Source: Styela clava (lineage: Eukaryota > Chordata > Ascidiacea > Stolidobranchia > Styelidae). Taken from it: a stretch of 64,000 bases of DNA. Numbering within the stretch: the stretch's first letter is position 1; the number at the start of each line of letters is the position of its first letter. The translations under genes and the position numbers were made by a program. Shown here piece after piece: positions 12,501-22,961 of the stretch. The notes beneath the pieces were generated by a model. The model was not told the DNA's origin. It made no database searches and was given only the letters and a program-made list of their open reading frames with translations. Where the stretch lies: NCBI RefSeq assembly GCF_964204865.1, contig NC_135251.1:7998001-8062000 (forward strand), read 5' to 3'.

Positions 12501-15500
12501 TAATATAATCTCTGGTGGGCAATGTTGGTTGGTTAGCTGCCAAGTTCATACTCAACTATAATAACAGACACAGATTTGAATAATTTTTTCGTCATGCATT
12601 AAACATCGCACAATTAAACAAAAGCATAAAATAGGGTACTCCGAGTAATAAACTTGAAATAGCCTGTGCTGATAACAAAGTAAATATTTTAATATTTTGT
12701 TCCGTCTTGTGCATATTAATGATGCCGTAATGGCTCAATTGGTCTTGTGCAGTTGTTGACATTTGTTAACAAGGGATTCGGCTATTCTGCATTTACAGAT
12801 TTTATTTCTGATTATCTATTTTGTAGTTGGATATTGTTTTAACGAGACATCTGTAGAATATTACTAGTATATTTTGCATAAAAAACTACTTTTACTTTAA
12901 AAATGCTCATAATTTTTCATTTCTCACTCAGTGAAAAACCATTTATATCTTTCGAGGTTTATCAATAACTCTTGTCTTTTTATAGCTCATTAATTTGTGG
13001 CTGAGTGGAAACACAAACATGGGAGTTGAAGCTTTATCATCAGTTGGACGAATACTTTTCAATCAATCCTGTGTTGAAGCCTTGTACCTTGCCAACTGTA
13101 ACTTGTCATCAGATCAACTACAAGCTCTCAAATCATCGTTGGGCAGCACAGAGGTATAACACAACAATAATTTTGTTTAAAAGGTCGGAGGAAATTGGAT
13201 TGCACTGTGAAATTATGGAAAACTTCTGAAATTTTAAATTTATCTTTTATTACACCTTGTGTTCGATGATTTGAACTTGTGCAATCTGGAATGGAAACAC
13301 AGTCAAATCTAATGCTTCAGATGCTAGGTCATCACACTCATGCATGTAAATTTATGATTCTCATGCTATCCTATCATCTTCAAAAGCTGATGTCTGTTTC
13401 AAGTGTTTATAAAAATAGAGAAAAAATAGATTAGAATTTGGAACAGAAGGTAATGATCAATAATAATAATTCTAAAAGGTACTTATTTCTAACATTGAGG
13501 GGTTGGAAGACAAAAGCATTCCTGTTTTTGAAATTGTAATTTACCTATGTTGCTCTGAGTTTGAAATAATTTTACAATTTTGTTTATTGATTCGAATTGC
13601 TATCACGATATGAAACACAATCGATTTGACCACAAAAAATGTCACTTGACTAAAACATTGAAATTTTTTATATATTGATTCTCACTCGATAATAACTGCC
13701 AACCTCTGGCACCAGGCTATATTTGAAGTTACAAAAGCGTGTTAGCTTTCAAAATGTGGATTTTGACCAAGTTTCACCCAATTAAAAATGAATTTCACTA
13801 TGTTGTGTATTAATGCCAATTGCTACCACTTCATTAAATGCAATGTTTTTGACCTACAACCCCAAGGCCATCCAGAGTTGGGTCAGCATTTTATGACGTA
13901 TTACTGTTGTCAACTTTATTACCGGTATATAAAAACATTATAAGATGCAAAAGAATCACTTTCATAATTTGTATGAACTACCGTATTAGAATAATTAGAT
14001 GGTTACCAGTCTGAGCCACTCAAATTTCTGAATAGAAAAAACTTGAAGCACTATAATTATGCTTGATCAGGAATTAAAAATTTTTTAAAAATATTTTCAA
14101 TGAAACTTTTTCACAGATATAGCTGAGTTTTTGGTTCAATTGACATCGGCTTCATCACAATTTCACCCAATGTGATTTTTGTATTAGATGGAAAAAACAA
14201 AACCCGACTTTCAAATATTCTGTATTTTAAACTATATTGATGGATAACAATTTTTCTTCATCAGTGTTCGCTATTAGTGCACTTTTTTGCGAAAACTGCG
14301 AGACATTTTCTCTATTTTTTTTTTTACTTTCAAGGCACCTTCACACTCATAATTTTCTTAAAGTGAACACTGCTTTTAATACTGTATTGAAATTATGAAT
14401 ATCATATTATATAGCGGCCTACAATAAAGTAGGATTTTCCAGAGTCAACATTATTATTTGAAACTTAAGTCTCAAATGGCAAATATATTCAGATTTTTTT
14501 GTCTTATAGTGAGCAAAGGCAGGTTAAAACTTATTTTTACTTTTGAAATTTATACCCGCAAGTTTGACTGTTTTGATATCATAACAATTTATCAATATTT
14601 TTGTTCTGTTTTATTGATTTTATAATTGTGCAAGTATTCGTTCTTATGCAGTTATTAGCATGTGATTCAACTATTCTGAATTTACAGATTTTAATTTTTA
14701 TATGTCTAGTTTTGTAGTTCAGATTTTGTTTTCAAATTCAACGGTATTGTTCGTGGCAGTGGTTCCCGACCATTATGGCTTGTGGCCCCCTTCCAGCGGC
14801 TCGTAGAACTCATGGCTATCCTGTTCATCATTCCAAAAAACTTGGATGTGTTCGAGTGTATTATGTATTTTCGACCTTCTATGGAATGCAAAAACAGACC
14901 ACAGGCTAGAAAGTCAAACTTTGTACTATTGGAAAGAGAAACTTGCAGGCTTTTTCTTTGGCAGAAACCCAAATTTGGCAATGTTGCTTCCTTGTCAAAT
15001 CTAACTCGCTAGGCAGCCAAGGCACTGAATGTAAACGTCTTTTACATGGAAAAGATTTTTTTGCACAGTGGATTTGGAGTTTGGATGAACGTAATGATTT
15101 ATTGTTTATCACATATGAGCAACGCAGGCATTGTGCACATTGCTTCAGGGCCCCCGTTAAGAACCACTGGTCTATGGAATATTCATGGTTTATTTTGCAT
15201 CAAAATTACTTTCAGTTTGAGAATGTTCATAATTTTTTTCTTTCTAATCCCTCAATGCACCATATCTAAATTTCTGGGTTCATCAATTATTCTTCTCTCT
15301 TCATAGATTATGAAGTTGTACCTGAGTGGAAACACAAACATGGGTGTTGAGGGTTTATTATCAGTTGGACAAATACTTTCCAATCAATCCTGTGTTGAAG
15401 AGTTGAGCCTTGACAACTGTAACCTGTCATCAGATCAACTACAGGCTTTCAAATCATCCTTGGGCATCACAAAGGTATATCACAATAATAATCACATGAT

Positions 15501-18500
15501 TAACGTATTTTAAAAAGGTTGGAAGAAAATTTGATTTTGATTTTGTAACAGATTAAGTTTCACACTTTCATAGCCAAAATTGGATTACATGGTGAAATTA
15601 ATGAAAAACCTCTACAATTTTAAATTTATCTTCTTTAATAAATTTTCAGGCCCTCTCATTTATTTGAAAATTTCTTTGAAATATATTATAACCAATTCTT
15701 ATGACCAATCGGTTCTGTTGAGTCTTGTCCGATGATTGTGTGAAATACCTAAAATTGTCCTATATTGTACGTAAATTACATTAATTTTTTTTTTCGATAA
15801 ACTCCCAAGTTTATTCAATTTTGAAAACTTTTTATTACATCTTAACATCTTAAGTAAAATTTGGAACAGAAGGTAAACAGATTTTAAAGAATAAACGATA
15901 AGTGCTAATAAATCTAAAATGATATTTATTTCCAACAGTACAGGTTTTATTTGTTCAATAACCACATTTATTTAATTTTCACGTGGTCAAATGTGGGATG
16001 TCCACTTGTATAAGCTTAAGTCACAGCTTATTACATTTTCAGTCACCTAAATGCTATTAACACCATAAATCATTTGACATTATCTACAATGAAAAGAGTA
16101 ATTCTGATATCATAAATGGTCGCACTTTTCACTTGTTTGTTAGTTAATCCCAATGAGACATATTAGGCCTTTGAGACAATAATTATTCATGCCTTTTCAC
16201 TGCAAACCTTGTGCAAATTTAACAATTAGTCTTTTGTACAGAATTTATAAATAACCTTTCAAATCAACCCTTGCCTTCTGGAACTCGGCAAGTTTTTTGA
16301 GGTCACCAGAGTCTGATAACCAAATTATAATTTTGACTATGTTGCTCTTACTTTTGTTCAATGATTACGAATGCTAACGATTTGTGAAATACAATTGATT
16401 TGACCACAAGAAAAGTCAAACAACTAAAACATTGAATTTTGATAACTGTTGTTCCTCATTTGATGAAAACGCACAATTTCTGACACCAGGCTCTGTTTCA
16501 ATGTTACAATGCTTTTCTGTGTAATAAGAATAATATGGGTTTGGCAAAACTAGGACGAATATGACTTTTATGTATTTTATCCATGCCATATTGATTTTTG
16601 TATTTGTTTATTTCAACAGATTGATCAGTTGTATCTGGGTGAAGATCGTATTGCAAACAATGAAGATATTGTTGCAGTTGCAAATCTGCTTCCTAATGTT
16701 ACAGAGAGTTTGTGGTTGGGAAGATGGAAAATAGCTGATGAAGATAAAGAAATATTACAGAATCAATTGGATGAAATTGGATCGGAGGTTTGAAATTCTT
16801 TTTGGGATATACAAAATATAAAATATGGGTCAGACATAAATCAATAATTTGTGTAGAAACTGAAAGTCTAAATTGTTCACGCTGAACTGAACACTTTAAA
16901 GTCCACCAAAGTATATGTTATTTCCATTCGTGTCATTTCAATTCTTTAAAGCAATTACCAAAATATTATATCATTGTGGTCAATTTGATTGTGTTGTACA
17001 TTAATGTTTAATGTTTGCTTTATTGGACACGTTTATTGGCCATAACGATCGTTTCAAAATTTTGTTGTTATTGTTATTTGTCTCCGTCTCCATTTTTAAA
17101 AAATCGCTTTTCTCTTCGAATACTGGACCAATTGCTTTGATATTTTCAGTGGTTAAAGATAAAATTTTCCTCCAGAAGGGTATTACTTTTTTTTCGCTAT
17201 GACGTCATCAAAATTATTGCCACTGGGTGGCGCTACGTGTCCATATATTTGAGCATAGCTCTCTTGTTTTAATTATGTTCATTTGTGTTTTGATAAAAAG
17301 AACAATTTCATAGATTCATTTGTGTTTCTGTTTCGTCAAGCAAAGTCTAAATTTGAAATGAATTGTATTTACTAATTTTTTGCAGTAATTATCATTTTAT
17401 TGAATTACCAAGCGTGGACTGTCAATTTAGTGAGTTATCAAAGAAAGCAAATTTTAAAAGTTTCTCAATAAATGTTAATGAGTAAATGACTGGAATTCCA
17501 GCATTGTCGTTGAAACCCTTCAGTGCTAATTTTGTATACAATTTATTCATTATAGAAACTAGAAATTTGCTTGGATAGATTCACAAAACTCAAAAGTCGA
17601 AGGATATCAGCAGCTACAATCAAAGTTTTTTCTAAACAACATCCAACCACAACTTCAAAAACAGAATTTGGTAAGTTATGAATATTTTTTCAAATTGAAT
17701 GGTTCTATGGCACCAATATCGCTGCTTGATAACAAACATGGGTTTTACTTTGCGTCTCCCTTCACCGTGGGATGCCATTTTTATGTTTTTTTTTCCTAGT
17801 TCTCATTCCAATCAAGTGAATTTACATTTTAGTGAAAAATAAACCACTGGCTCACATGATCACTACATCATGAATTTCTGCCCAATTGTTTAATATTTCC
17901 ATAGTTATCATTATTATATTATTCTTGTCATCAAGTAATTTTCATCGTTCTCGGAATGCTTATTGAATATACTTGCTACTGAAGCTGGCATATTATTCAA
18001 CGCTGTCTTGCAACATGTTAAATTTTGTCATTCTCTTAACAGATTTGGTATTTTTATCGTGTTATTGTCTATTGTACATATTGCGGTATCAAACAAAATT
18101 TTTGCTGTGATTAAATATACCGTAAATCTAGAATATGCAAAATTAATTTTATTAAAGATATAAAATAATTGCTTCCAAGTAGTTACACTTGGCTGTCGGA
18201 GCATAGAGCTTATAGTTACAGAATCTTAAATTTTTCTGATAATCGCTCACTACTCTTTGTATTTGGTTTTTGCTTGAAAAAGCCACTCACAGCTGTTTTA
18301 GATAACCCGGCTTTGCTGCTACTCACTACAATTTTATGTTTAATTTTGTTTTTGAATGAAATGGCCAGAAATAATATTGAGGTCACAGCTTTTATTTAAA
18401 ATAAAATATCTATTTTTAGCTTTGCCTAAAATTGAAAATGTTTCATCTCAAAGAAGTGGATCCGACATTCTTTTGACTTGGAATGAAGTATCTGACGGCA

Positions 18501-21500
18501 ACGTACTATACAACGTAGAAATCTTCTGTGATGATGTGAAACTTGAAGGGACTCACACTACAGAGGTTCCTCAGTATAGAATGGAGTCACCTACACTTGG
18601 TAAAAAATATATTTTCCAAGTGTGGGCCAAAGATGAATTGGGAAACTCTAGCATCAAAACACAGTCAAAGAATGTTATCAAATGTAAGTTATGGCCATTA
18701 ATCATTAGGTAATGTAGCAACCTTATAATTCAAATAGTTACTTATTGATATCGATCAGTAAGTATGTTCATAGGTATTTGTCTGTCTGTCTGTTAGATCA
18801 TTTTCGTATGTTACACGATATCTCACGAAAACGAGGTTGAATCTTCTCCATTTTGCATGTGCATTTATCATATCTCGGACCAGAAGCCTATTGATTTTTG
18901 ATGAATCATGTCAAATAATCAGCGAGTTATTAGTTAATTAGTGATGGGACATGCAGTGTTGCAATTGAGTCAGAGCGAAGGATACAAGCCGCTAGATCAA
19001 TAAGTCGGCGGTCTCCGTGCGCTATCTCGTTTGTCCGTTAGACACTTTCGTATGTTACGCGATATCTCTCAAAAGGGATGTTGAATCTAGTCCAAATTTT
19101 GCATGTGCATTCATCATATCTCGGAACAATAGCATATTGATTTTGGATGGATTATGTCAGATAATTAGCGCGGTAATAATTAATTAGTGATGGGACACGT
19201 GGTGTTGCTATTGAATCAGAGCGAAACAATCAAAATCGCAGTTTCTGTTTTGGCGGATCCCTTAACCTTCGTCGCTGCGAACGATTGTGTGCGTAACATT
19301 GCCCTGTCTGCAATTGCGAGAATAATCATTGTGAAATCGTACTCCGTCAAAATTGTCAAGAAAAATATTGTACATGAGGAAGATCGATAAGTCGGCGGTC
19401 TCCAATCGCTATCTAGTTTATTGTTTTAATAAATAGTCAGTGAGTGTATCTGCATGGTGGCGGCCCATCATCATTATTAGAAAAATATTAGGCATTTTAT
19501 TTTTTAGACGACTTATCGGCATAAAATCAGTGGTTCAAAATGGCCTCACATTTTTTCGCAATGAAAATGGTTTACATCCATTGACCAAGGCACAGTATTT
19601 TTATTCTATCATTCTTGGTGGTTCAAGAATTGGTTACTGACATTCAACATTACTATGTCAAACTGTGATGTGAAATAATTATGCAGAAACTACTACTTTA
19701 CTGGCTCCTAAACACCACCCCTTTACCTTAATTGCAATACATGAAGGTATATTGTGCTCATATTGTGTATATTGGTCATACAATCAATCTAGATTTATGA
19801 GGCCAAATCTTTTCTTTATTCCTAAACATGGAAGTTGCTCAATACCAGATTGAACTGGGAAAAAACATAATTGAAAATTCTAAAACAATACACAAGGAAA
19901 TTACTCAACTCATGGTAACAAATATTTTGTCGCATTTCTAGTTGCTGAGCCTGCTTTGTCTAAGTACTCATTTCCTACTTTACATAACTTTGGAACAACC
20001 TGTTAAAATTCATTTTTTGTTGCATTATAAAACAAATCTATTTTTTAGTGGTGAACGTTGAAGTTGCCGGCGGATCCATGAGACTGAACGAATGCAAAGT
20101 CACGTTTCCTGGTGGAACTTTCAACAAACAAACAAAGGTCTGGATGTCGGTTGGAATTGACAATTCACTGTGCCCAGAAGGATACATTGGTATCACACCA
20201 GTTTTCGATATCAGTGCAGATTCCGAATTCCTCAAAGATGCGATCGTGCAAATCCAGTCATGGTGTGTCGGTCTAGAGAAAGACAAAATTGACATATTAC
20301 ATTTCTCAAGTAAAACTGATTGGAATATTATTAAACCTCGCCGAATCACTGGGGATAACAGCATAGAATTCCGATGCAGAAAGTTCAGCCCAGTTATGGC
20401 CTTCATCAGGTGGTTGCTGTTTGGAACAGTGGAGCTTCTTATGGAACACCGTCTTTATATTTTAAACAAAAACAAATTTCATTTTGCATTTTTCACATGT
20501 GGTGAGACTGTTCAGAACACTGTCAGACATTATTATAAAGACCTGGGTGCACAACTTGCTCCTTTTCATCTTCCTCAGATTCTCTTACAAATTGGAGACA
20601 GAGTTCGCATGAAACTCCAAATTGACCGCGGACCAGAAAATTTGCATTTCGATTTTCCTGATGGCCATACTTTCCTGGTAGACAAACAATTCCTAAGAAA
20701 GCAAAGAAATGAATACACGGTTCAGCTTTTCCCTGTCCGCGACCAATATCCCCAAAGTAACATCAGATACAAGATGGTTAAGGAAGGCAATGAACCGGAA
20801 ATTTGCAATCGTGATTTTGATTTCCCAGTGGAACGAATAGGTGAGTAATTCAGGGCTCTTGCTCTCGCCTCATGCAGTTTTACTATGTTGTTCAAGTTGT
20901 CATTCGACCACTCAACATGATGCAGGTATTCATTGTTAAAACGAGGCTTCCTGCCATAAAAAAAACTTTCTAGTTTGGCTTATTTTGTTTAGTTTCTAAT
21001 TCTGGAAACTTGTGTTGCCCAATCAACATTACTTTCGAAGTTGAAATAAAAATGAATATGATTCTAATGTGTATCTCATACTGTTTAGATATGCCAGGAC
21101 AACAAACTATCAATTTCTATGGAGATGTTCGTGTTGCAGGGAACATGAATATGAATGGCGACCGCCAACAAGCTTTACAAGATGTGAGTAAATGCAATAA
21201 ATACGTAAATAAATTATTTCTGAGAAACAGCTGGCAAAATTTCAATTTTAAACAAATCTAGTTCTATTCCTTCGTTATAATTGTTTGTGTTTTTCTTTAA
21301 AGCTATGTGTATGAAGTTATAATATTATTTTGAATAAGTTGTAATATTACCAAATTGTCCATTTTTTACACTTTCTCCTGTTATATGCACAAAATGATAA
21401 TATCACCATGAAAATAATCTAACAAAAATAAATTTATCAAATATAATATAAATAAATATATATAATATGAATATAAGCAGTGGTGGGATTCAGCCGGTTT

Positions 21501-21922
21501 GCACCGGTTGTTTAGAACCATCTCACAGAATTTTATAAGATCAGCGTACCGGTTAGCATTAATCAGTTTATTTGCTAAAAAATATGACTTTTTGAAACAG
21601 AACCGGCTGAAAAATATGACTTTTGTGATGGAACCGACCGACAAAAAATTTGAATCCCACCACTGAATATAAGATAATATACAACTCAATCTCATACTAT
21701 AAATATTCAATCATTTAATTTGACTAACAAAATATTATGCTGAAAGTGACAACTGTTTTTTATATTAAGGAACAAATCGAACAGAGAGAAGCAGAGCAGC
21801 AAAGACAGGCAGATGAAAACAGGGTCCGTGTTCCAGGATTGGCTCCCCAAATTCTATTCTTGTTCCTAGCTGTTTTTCTCCACTTTTTGTTGAGGTGGCT
21901 CACACCCGAAATAACCTTATAA
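5162..21922 (+). CDS. NLR: NACHT-LRR-FN3-ZU5-UPA with C-terminal membrane anchor (12 exons)
   Basis: The exons are 5162-6512, 7228-7544, 10060-10230, 11458-11628, 12986-13153, 15307-15474, 16620-16787, 17556-17670, 18420-18683, 20049-20840, 21089-21183 and 21770-21922. All are bounded by AG/GT and join in one frame (3,933 nt, about 1,310 aa). Residues ~95-440 are a NACHT ATPase with Walker A GPPGSGKTT (100-108), Walker B VLFLLDALD and a sensor-like SSSRE. LRRs follow at ~557-838, FN3 at ~877-964, ZU5 at ~965-1080 and a UPA-like domain at ~1109-1228. The tail has an N/G-rich beta motif and a hydrophobic helix (~1288-1304). The family acts as cytosolic sensors that oligomerise through NACHT. 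No N-terminal CARD, DEATH or PYD is visible. The start is the first ATG after an in-frame TGA. NACHT-LRR-ZU5-UPA recalls NLRP1; the effector is unknown. Confidence 0.85.
7228..7544 (+). CDS. NLR exon 2: NACHT-LRR linker and first LRRs
   Basis: The acceptor TCCCACAG precedes the exon and the donor AAG|GTAGAA ends it. It joins exon 1 in frame (G+AA = Glu) and finishes in phase 0. It encodes a helical linker followed by a leucine-rich repeat pattern (SLTLDFTRCDLKSASLQTLA). Confidence 0.8.
9063..9558 (+). mobile_element. Broken hAT element in the NLR intron with N-terminal transposase fragment
   Basis: The stretch begins with CAGGGGTGGGTAAC, a hAT-like end. A short frame at 9418-9558 encodes a 46-residue peptide (MEYPKKREVDTERGRACN then KDWIPKYF) that resembles the N-terminus of GTF2IRD2-type hAT transposases, and it stops at TAA. 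I could not find the right end. It lies in the intron between NLR exons 2 and A. Confidence 0.45.
10060..10230 (+). CDS. NLR LRR exon A
   Basis: This is a 57-codon phase 0-0 exon encoding about two 28-residue ribonuclease-inhibitor-type LRRs (KLWLNKNTNMGVESL and VEELGLGNCNLSSDQLQAF). It is nearly identical to exons B, C and D. Because the exon is symmetric in phase, copies can be gained, lost or skipped without changing frame. Confidence 0.9.
10285..10639. mobile_element. Degenerate MITE in the intron after LRR exon A
   Basis: The segment starts CAGTCTATGGGTCACCTGAA and ends GGGAGCCACTA. It is a diverged, inverted relative of the MITE at 39331-39716, sharing the GGCCATAAAAGCACTA-type interior and both ends. 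A copy sits at the equivalent place after exon B. Confidence 0.6.
11458..11628 (+). CDS. NLR LRR exon B
   Basis: A 57-codon phase 0-0 paralogue of exon A with two RI-type LRRs. Acceptor TTTATAG and donor AAAG|GTGAGT. The flanking introns are also paralogous to those of exon A. Differences from A cluster at presumed solvent-exposed LRR positions (LGLAHC against LGLGNC). Confidence 0.9.
11678..12109. mobile_element. Degenerate MITE in the intron after LRR exon B
   Basis: Same family and same relative position as 10285-10639, including the GGTCACCTGAAA left end and GGGAGCCACTA right end. The shared position means the insertion happened before the exon A/B unit duplicated. Confidence 0.6.
12986..13153 (+). 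CDS. NLR LRR exon C
   Basis: A 56-codon phase 0-0 paralogue of exons A, B and D, with acceptor TTATAG and donor GAG|GTATAA. It is more diverged than the others: it reads INLWLSG at the start and ALYLANC in the second repeat. Confidence 0.88.
14757..15169. mobile_element. hAT-type MITE in the intron before LRR exon D
   Basis: Termini CAGTGGTTCCCGACC and GTTAAGAACCACTG are imperfect inverted repeats. The flanks GTTCGTGG and GTCTATGG agree at five of eight positions. The paralogous intron at about 11314-11345 reads straight through as ACGGTATTGGCTATGGAATA, showing the empty site. The reading frames inside are accidental. Confidence 0.8.
15307..15474 (+). CDS. NLR LRR exon D
   Basis: A 56-codon phase 0-0 paralogue of exons A-C. 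Acceptor TTCATAG and donor AAG|GTATAT. The intron in front of it carries a MITE insertion (14757-15169) that is absent from the sister introns. Confidence 0.9.
16620..16787 (+). CDS. NLR LRR exon E (diverged)
   Basis: A 56-codon phase 0-0 exon that keeps the two-repeat LRR pattern (QLYLGEDRIANNEDIVAVA, SLWLGRWKIADEDKEIL) but is clearly diverged from exons A-D. It looks like the ancestral C-terminal cap of the LRR array. Confidence 0.85.
17556..17670 (+). CDS. NLR linker exon
   Basis: A 38-codon exon with a phase-1 end (TTTG|GTAAGT), preceded by TTCATTATAG. It is basic and Ser/Thr-rich and links the LRRs to FN3. No domain is recognised. It joins the FN3 exon as G+CT = Ala. Confidence 0.75.
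18420..18683 (+). CDS. NLR exon: fibronectin type III domain
   Basis: One FN3 domain, about 88 residues, fills this phase 1-1 exon. The diagnostic pattern is present: P at the start, W in strand B (LLTWNEV), the Y of strand C and YIFQVWAKDELGNSS in strands F-G. FN3 is usual in extracellular proteins and uncommon in NLRs. The phase 1-1 boundaries suit acquisition by exon shuffling (inference). Confidence 0.85.
18738..19420 (+). repeat. Two head-to-tail copies of the dispersed repeat
   Basis: Two imperfect direct copies (about 18738-19015 and 19020-19420) share CACGATATCTC-like, TTTTGCATGTGCATT and TTAATTAGTGATGGGACA stretches with each other and with 258-560. They lie in the intron between the FN3 and ZU5 exons. 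No coding capacity is evident. Confidence 0.7.
20049..20840 (+). CDS. NLR exon: ZU5 plus UPA-like domain
   Basis: A single phase 1-1 exon of 264 codons. The first ~120 residues match ZU5: GGSMRLNECKVTFPGGTF at the start, a DW core, and FRCRKFSPVMAF at the final strands. Residues ~145-264 resemble UPA (FFTCGETVQNTV, LGAQL, GDRVRMKLQID, then EICNRDFDFP). ZU5-UPA is the FIIND unit of NLRP1, CARD8 and PIDD1. At the position where autoprocessing members have HFS, this protein has KFS, so self-cleavage is doubtful. A different HFS lies upstream at ~1049-1051 of the protein. Confidence 0.78.
21089..21183 (+). CDS. NLR exon: short N/G-rich beta motif
   Basis: A 32-codon exon, acceptor CTGTTTAG and donor GAT|GTGAGT, joining in frame on both sides. 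It encodes alternating polar and hydrophobic residues with Asn and Gly (TINFYGDVRVAGNMNMNGD). This is not a globular domain. It faintly resembles amyloid-forming signalling motifs such as RHIM, at VRVAGNMNM, but this is suggestive only. Confidence 0.7.
21478..21665. mobile_element. 188-bp hAT-type MITE with perfect target duplication
   Basis: It begins CAGTGGTGGGATTCA and ends TGAATCCCACCACTG, a perfect 15-bp inverted terminus. Both flanks are AATATAAG (21470-21477 and 21666-21673), a perfect 8-bp target-site duplication. It is inside the last intron of the NLR gene. Confidence 0.92.
21770..21922 (+). CDS. NLR last exon: charged helix and C-terminal transmembrane anchor
   Basis: Fifty codons plus TAA, acceptor TATATTAAG. 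A Gln/Glu-rich helix (EQIEQREAEQQRQ) is followed by one hydrophobic segment of about 17-20 residues (ILFLFLAVFLHFLLRWL) only a few residues from the C-terminus. With no N-terminal signal peptide, this predicts a tail-anchored membrane protein facing the cytosol. Confidence 0.75.
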   Translation, partial: EQIEQREAEQQRQADENRVRVPGLAPQILFLFLAVFLHFLLRWLTPEITL

Positions 21923-21942
21923 TTTGTTTCTGGCTGCATTTT

Positions 21943-21948
21943 ATTAAA
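21943..21948 (+). terminator. Possible polyadenylation signal of the NLR gene
   Basis: ATTAAA lies about 20 bp after the TAA stop codon. It is the common variant signal; its use is inferred from position only. Confidence 0.4.
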
Positions 21949-22961
21949 CTCCATTGGAATCGTGACCAAGGGGAATCTCATACAGACCTTTCAACCACTG
22001 GTATATACTAAGTTTAGAATTGCAAGTTGTTTGCAAATTCACAAGAAGTCATAAAAAGAAACATCAAGTAGGTTGTAAAAGAATGAATGGCTGGTATAAA
22101 AACTGTTGGACTTGAGTGATTGACCTCCGGCTTCACCTAGTGGTCTGACATAATGTTCCAGAGAGTGCAAACTGGTAGCTGAGGACAGTGTCACTTTGCC
22201 CCTAATCTATGTAAAATGATAGATTTGCATTATAAATTCTAGTTGTATTATAATAGTGATACATGTACAACAATACAATGGCATGCAATGCTTATTGTAA
22301 ATTTCTATTTTTTGTTTTGTGTATGTCAGAATTTTAAATTTTCATGCACTGTAATCAGCTTTTCTTGTTTATCATAATTGACAACACTGAACTTAATCTT
22401 GCTGTATTGGAATGGAATAACAATCGCATAAATAATTCAACTTATCCAAACCTTAATCCTCCCTGATGTATAAAAGTTATCTTTATAAAACTTTGTATTT
22501 CCCTGAGTTTTGGGTTTTCTTTATAACTCCGTGTGTTTCTGCAAGTTTTAAAATATGAAAAAAATGAAAACAACAAAAAAAAATTGCCAAGTTGCCAATT
22601 TTCCAAGTTGCTCAGAAATGAAGGAGAATCTATGAGTAAAAAGTATAAAAGACCACTGAAGCCCCAAAACCTACTGACACCACAAGTCCATAAGGCATCA
22701 TAGGGTAAAATTACTTCCTGTTGTTAACACTGATTGGTGTGAGACTTAAAAGTACTCATGGGCGAAGCTTATGGAGTATCAGCTTTTATTTTGATTCTTT
22801 TGCCTATTAAAAATATTTTTTGTTTTTATTTTATTAAATTACTTCCAATATTCAAAGGGTTTCTGATATTAACCAATGTCAGATTATATATTTATATAAA
22901 CTAATAGGGAAACTCCACATTTAGGAGGTTTTGAATTTTCTTTTTTATATTTCTCTTAGAT

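Larger units (their letters stand above)
10060..16619 (+). repeat. Tandem array of LRR exon-plus-intron units
   Basis: Exon starts are at 10060, 11458, 12986 and 15307, with a diverged one at 16620. The downstream introns of the first units are paralogous over most of their length, for example the stretches before exons B and D at ~11230-11400 and ~14645-14745 plus 15170-15240. Unit length is about 1.4-1.5 kb for the first units, so exon and intron were duplicated together. Unit identity was judged by eye. Confidence 0.85.

Noticed and set aside
14782..15306. Cluster of overlapping frames on both strands before LRR exon D
   Set aside because: They lie in a MITE (14757-15169) and intron sequence absent from the paralogous introns; no domain is visible.
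20038..20406. Minus-strand frame of 122 codons
   Set aside because: Exact shadow of the ZU5 exon, with no recognisable domain.
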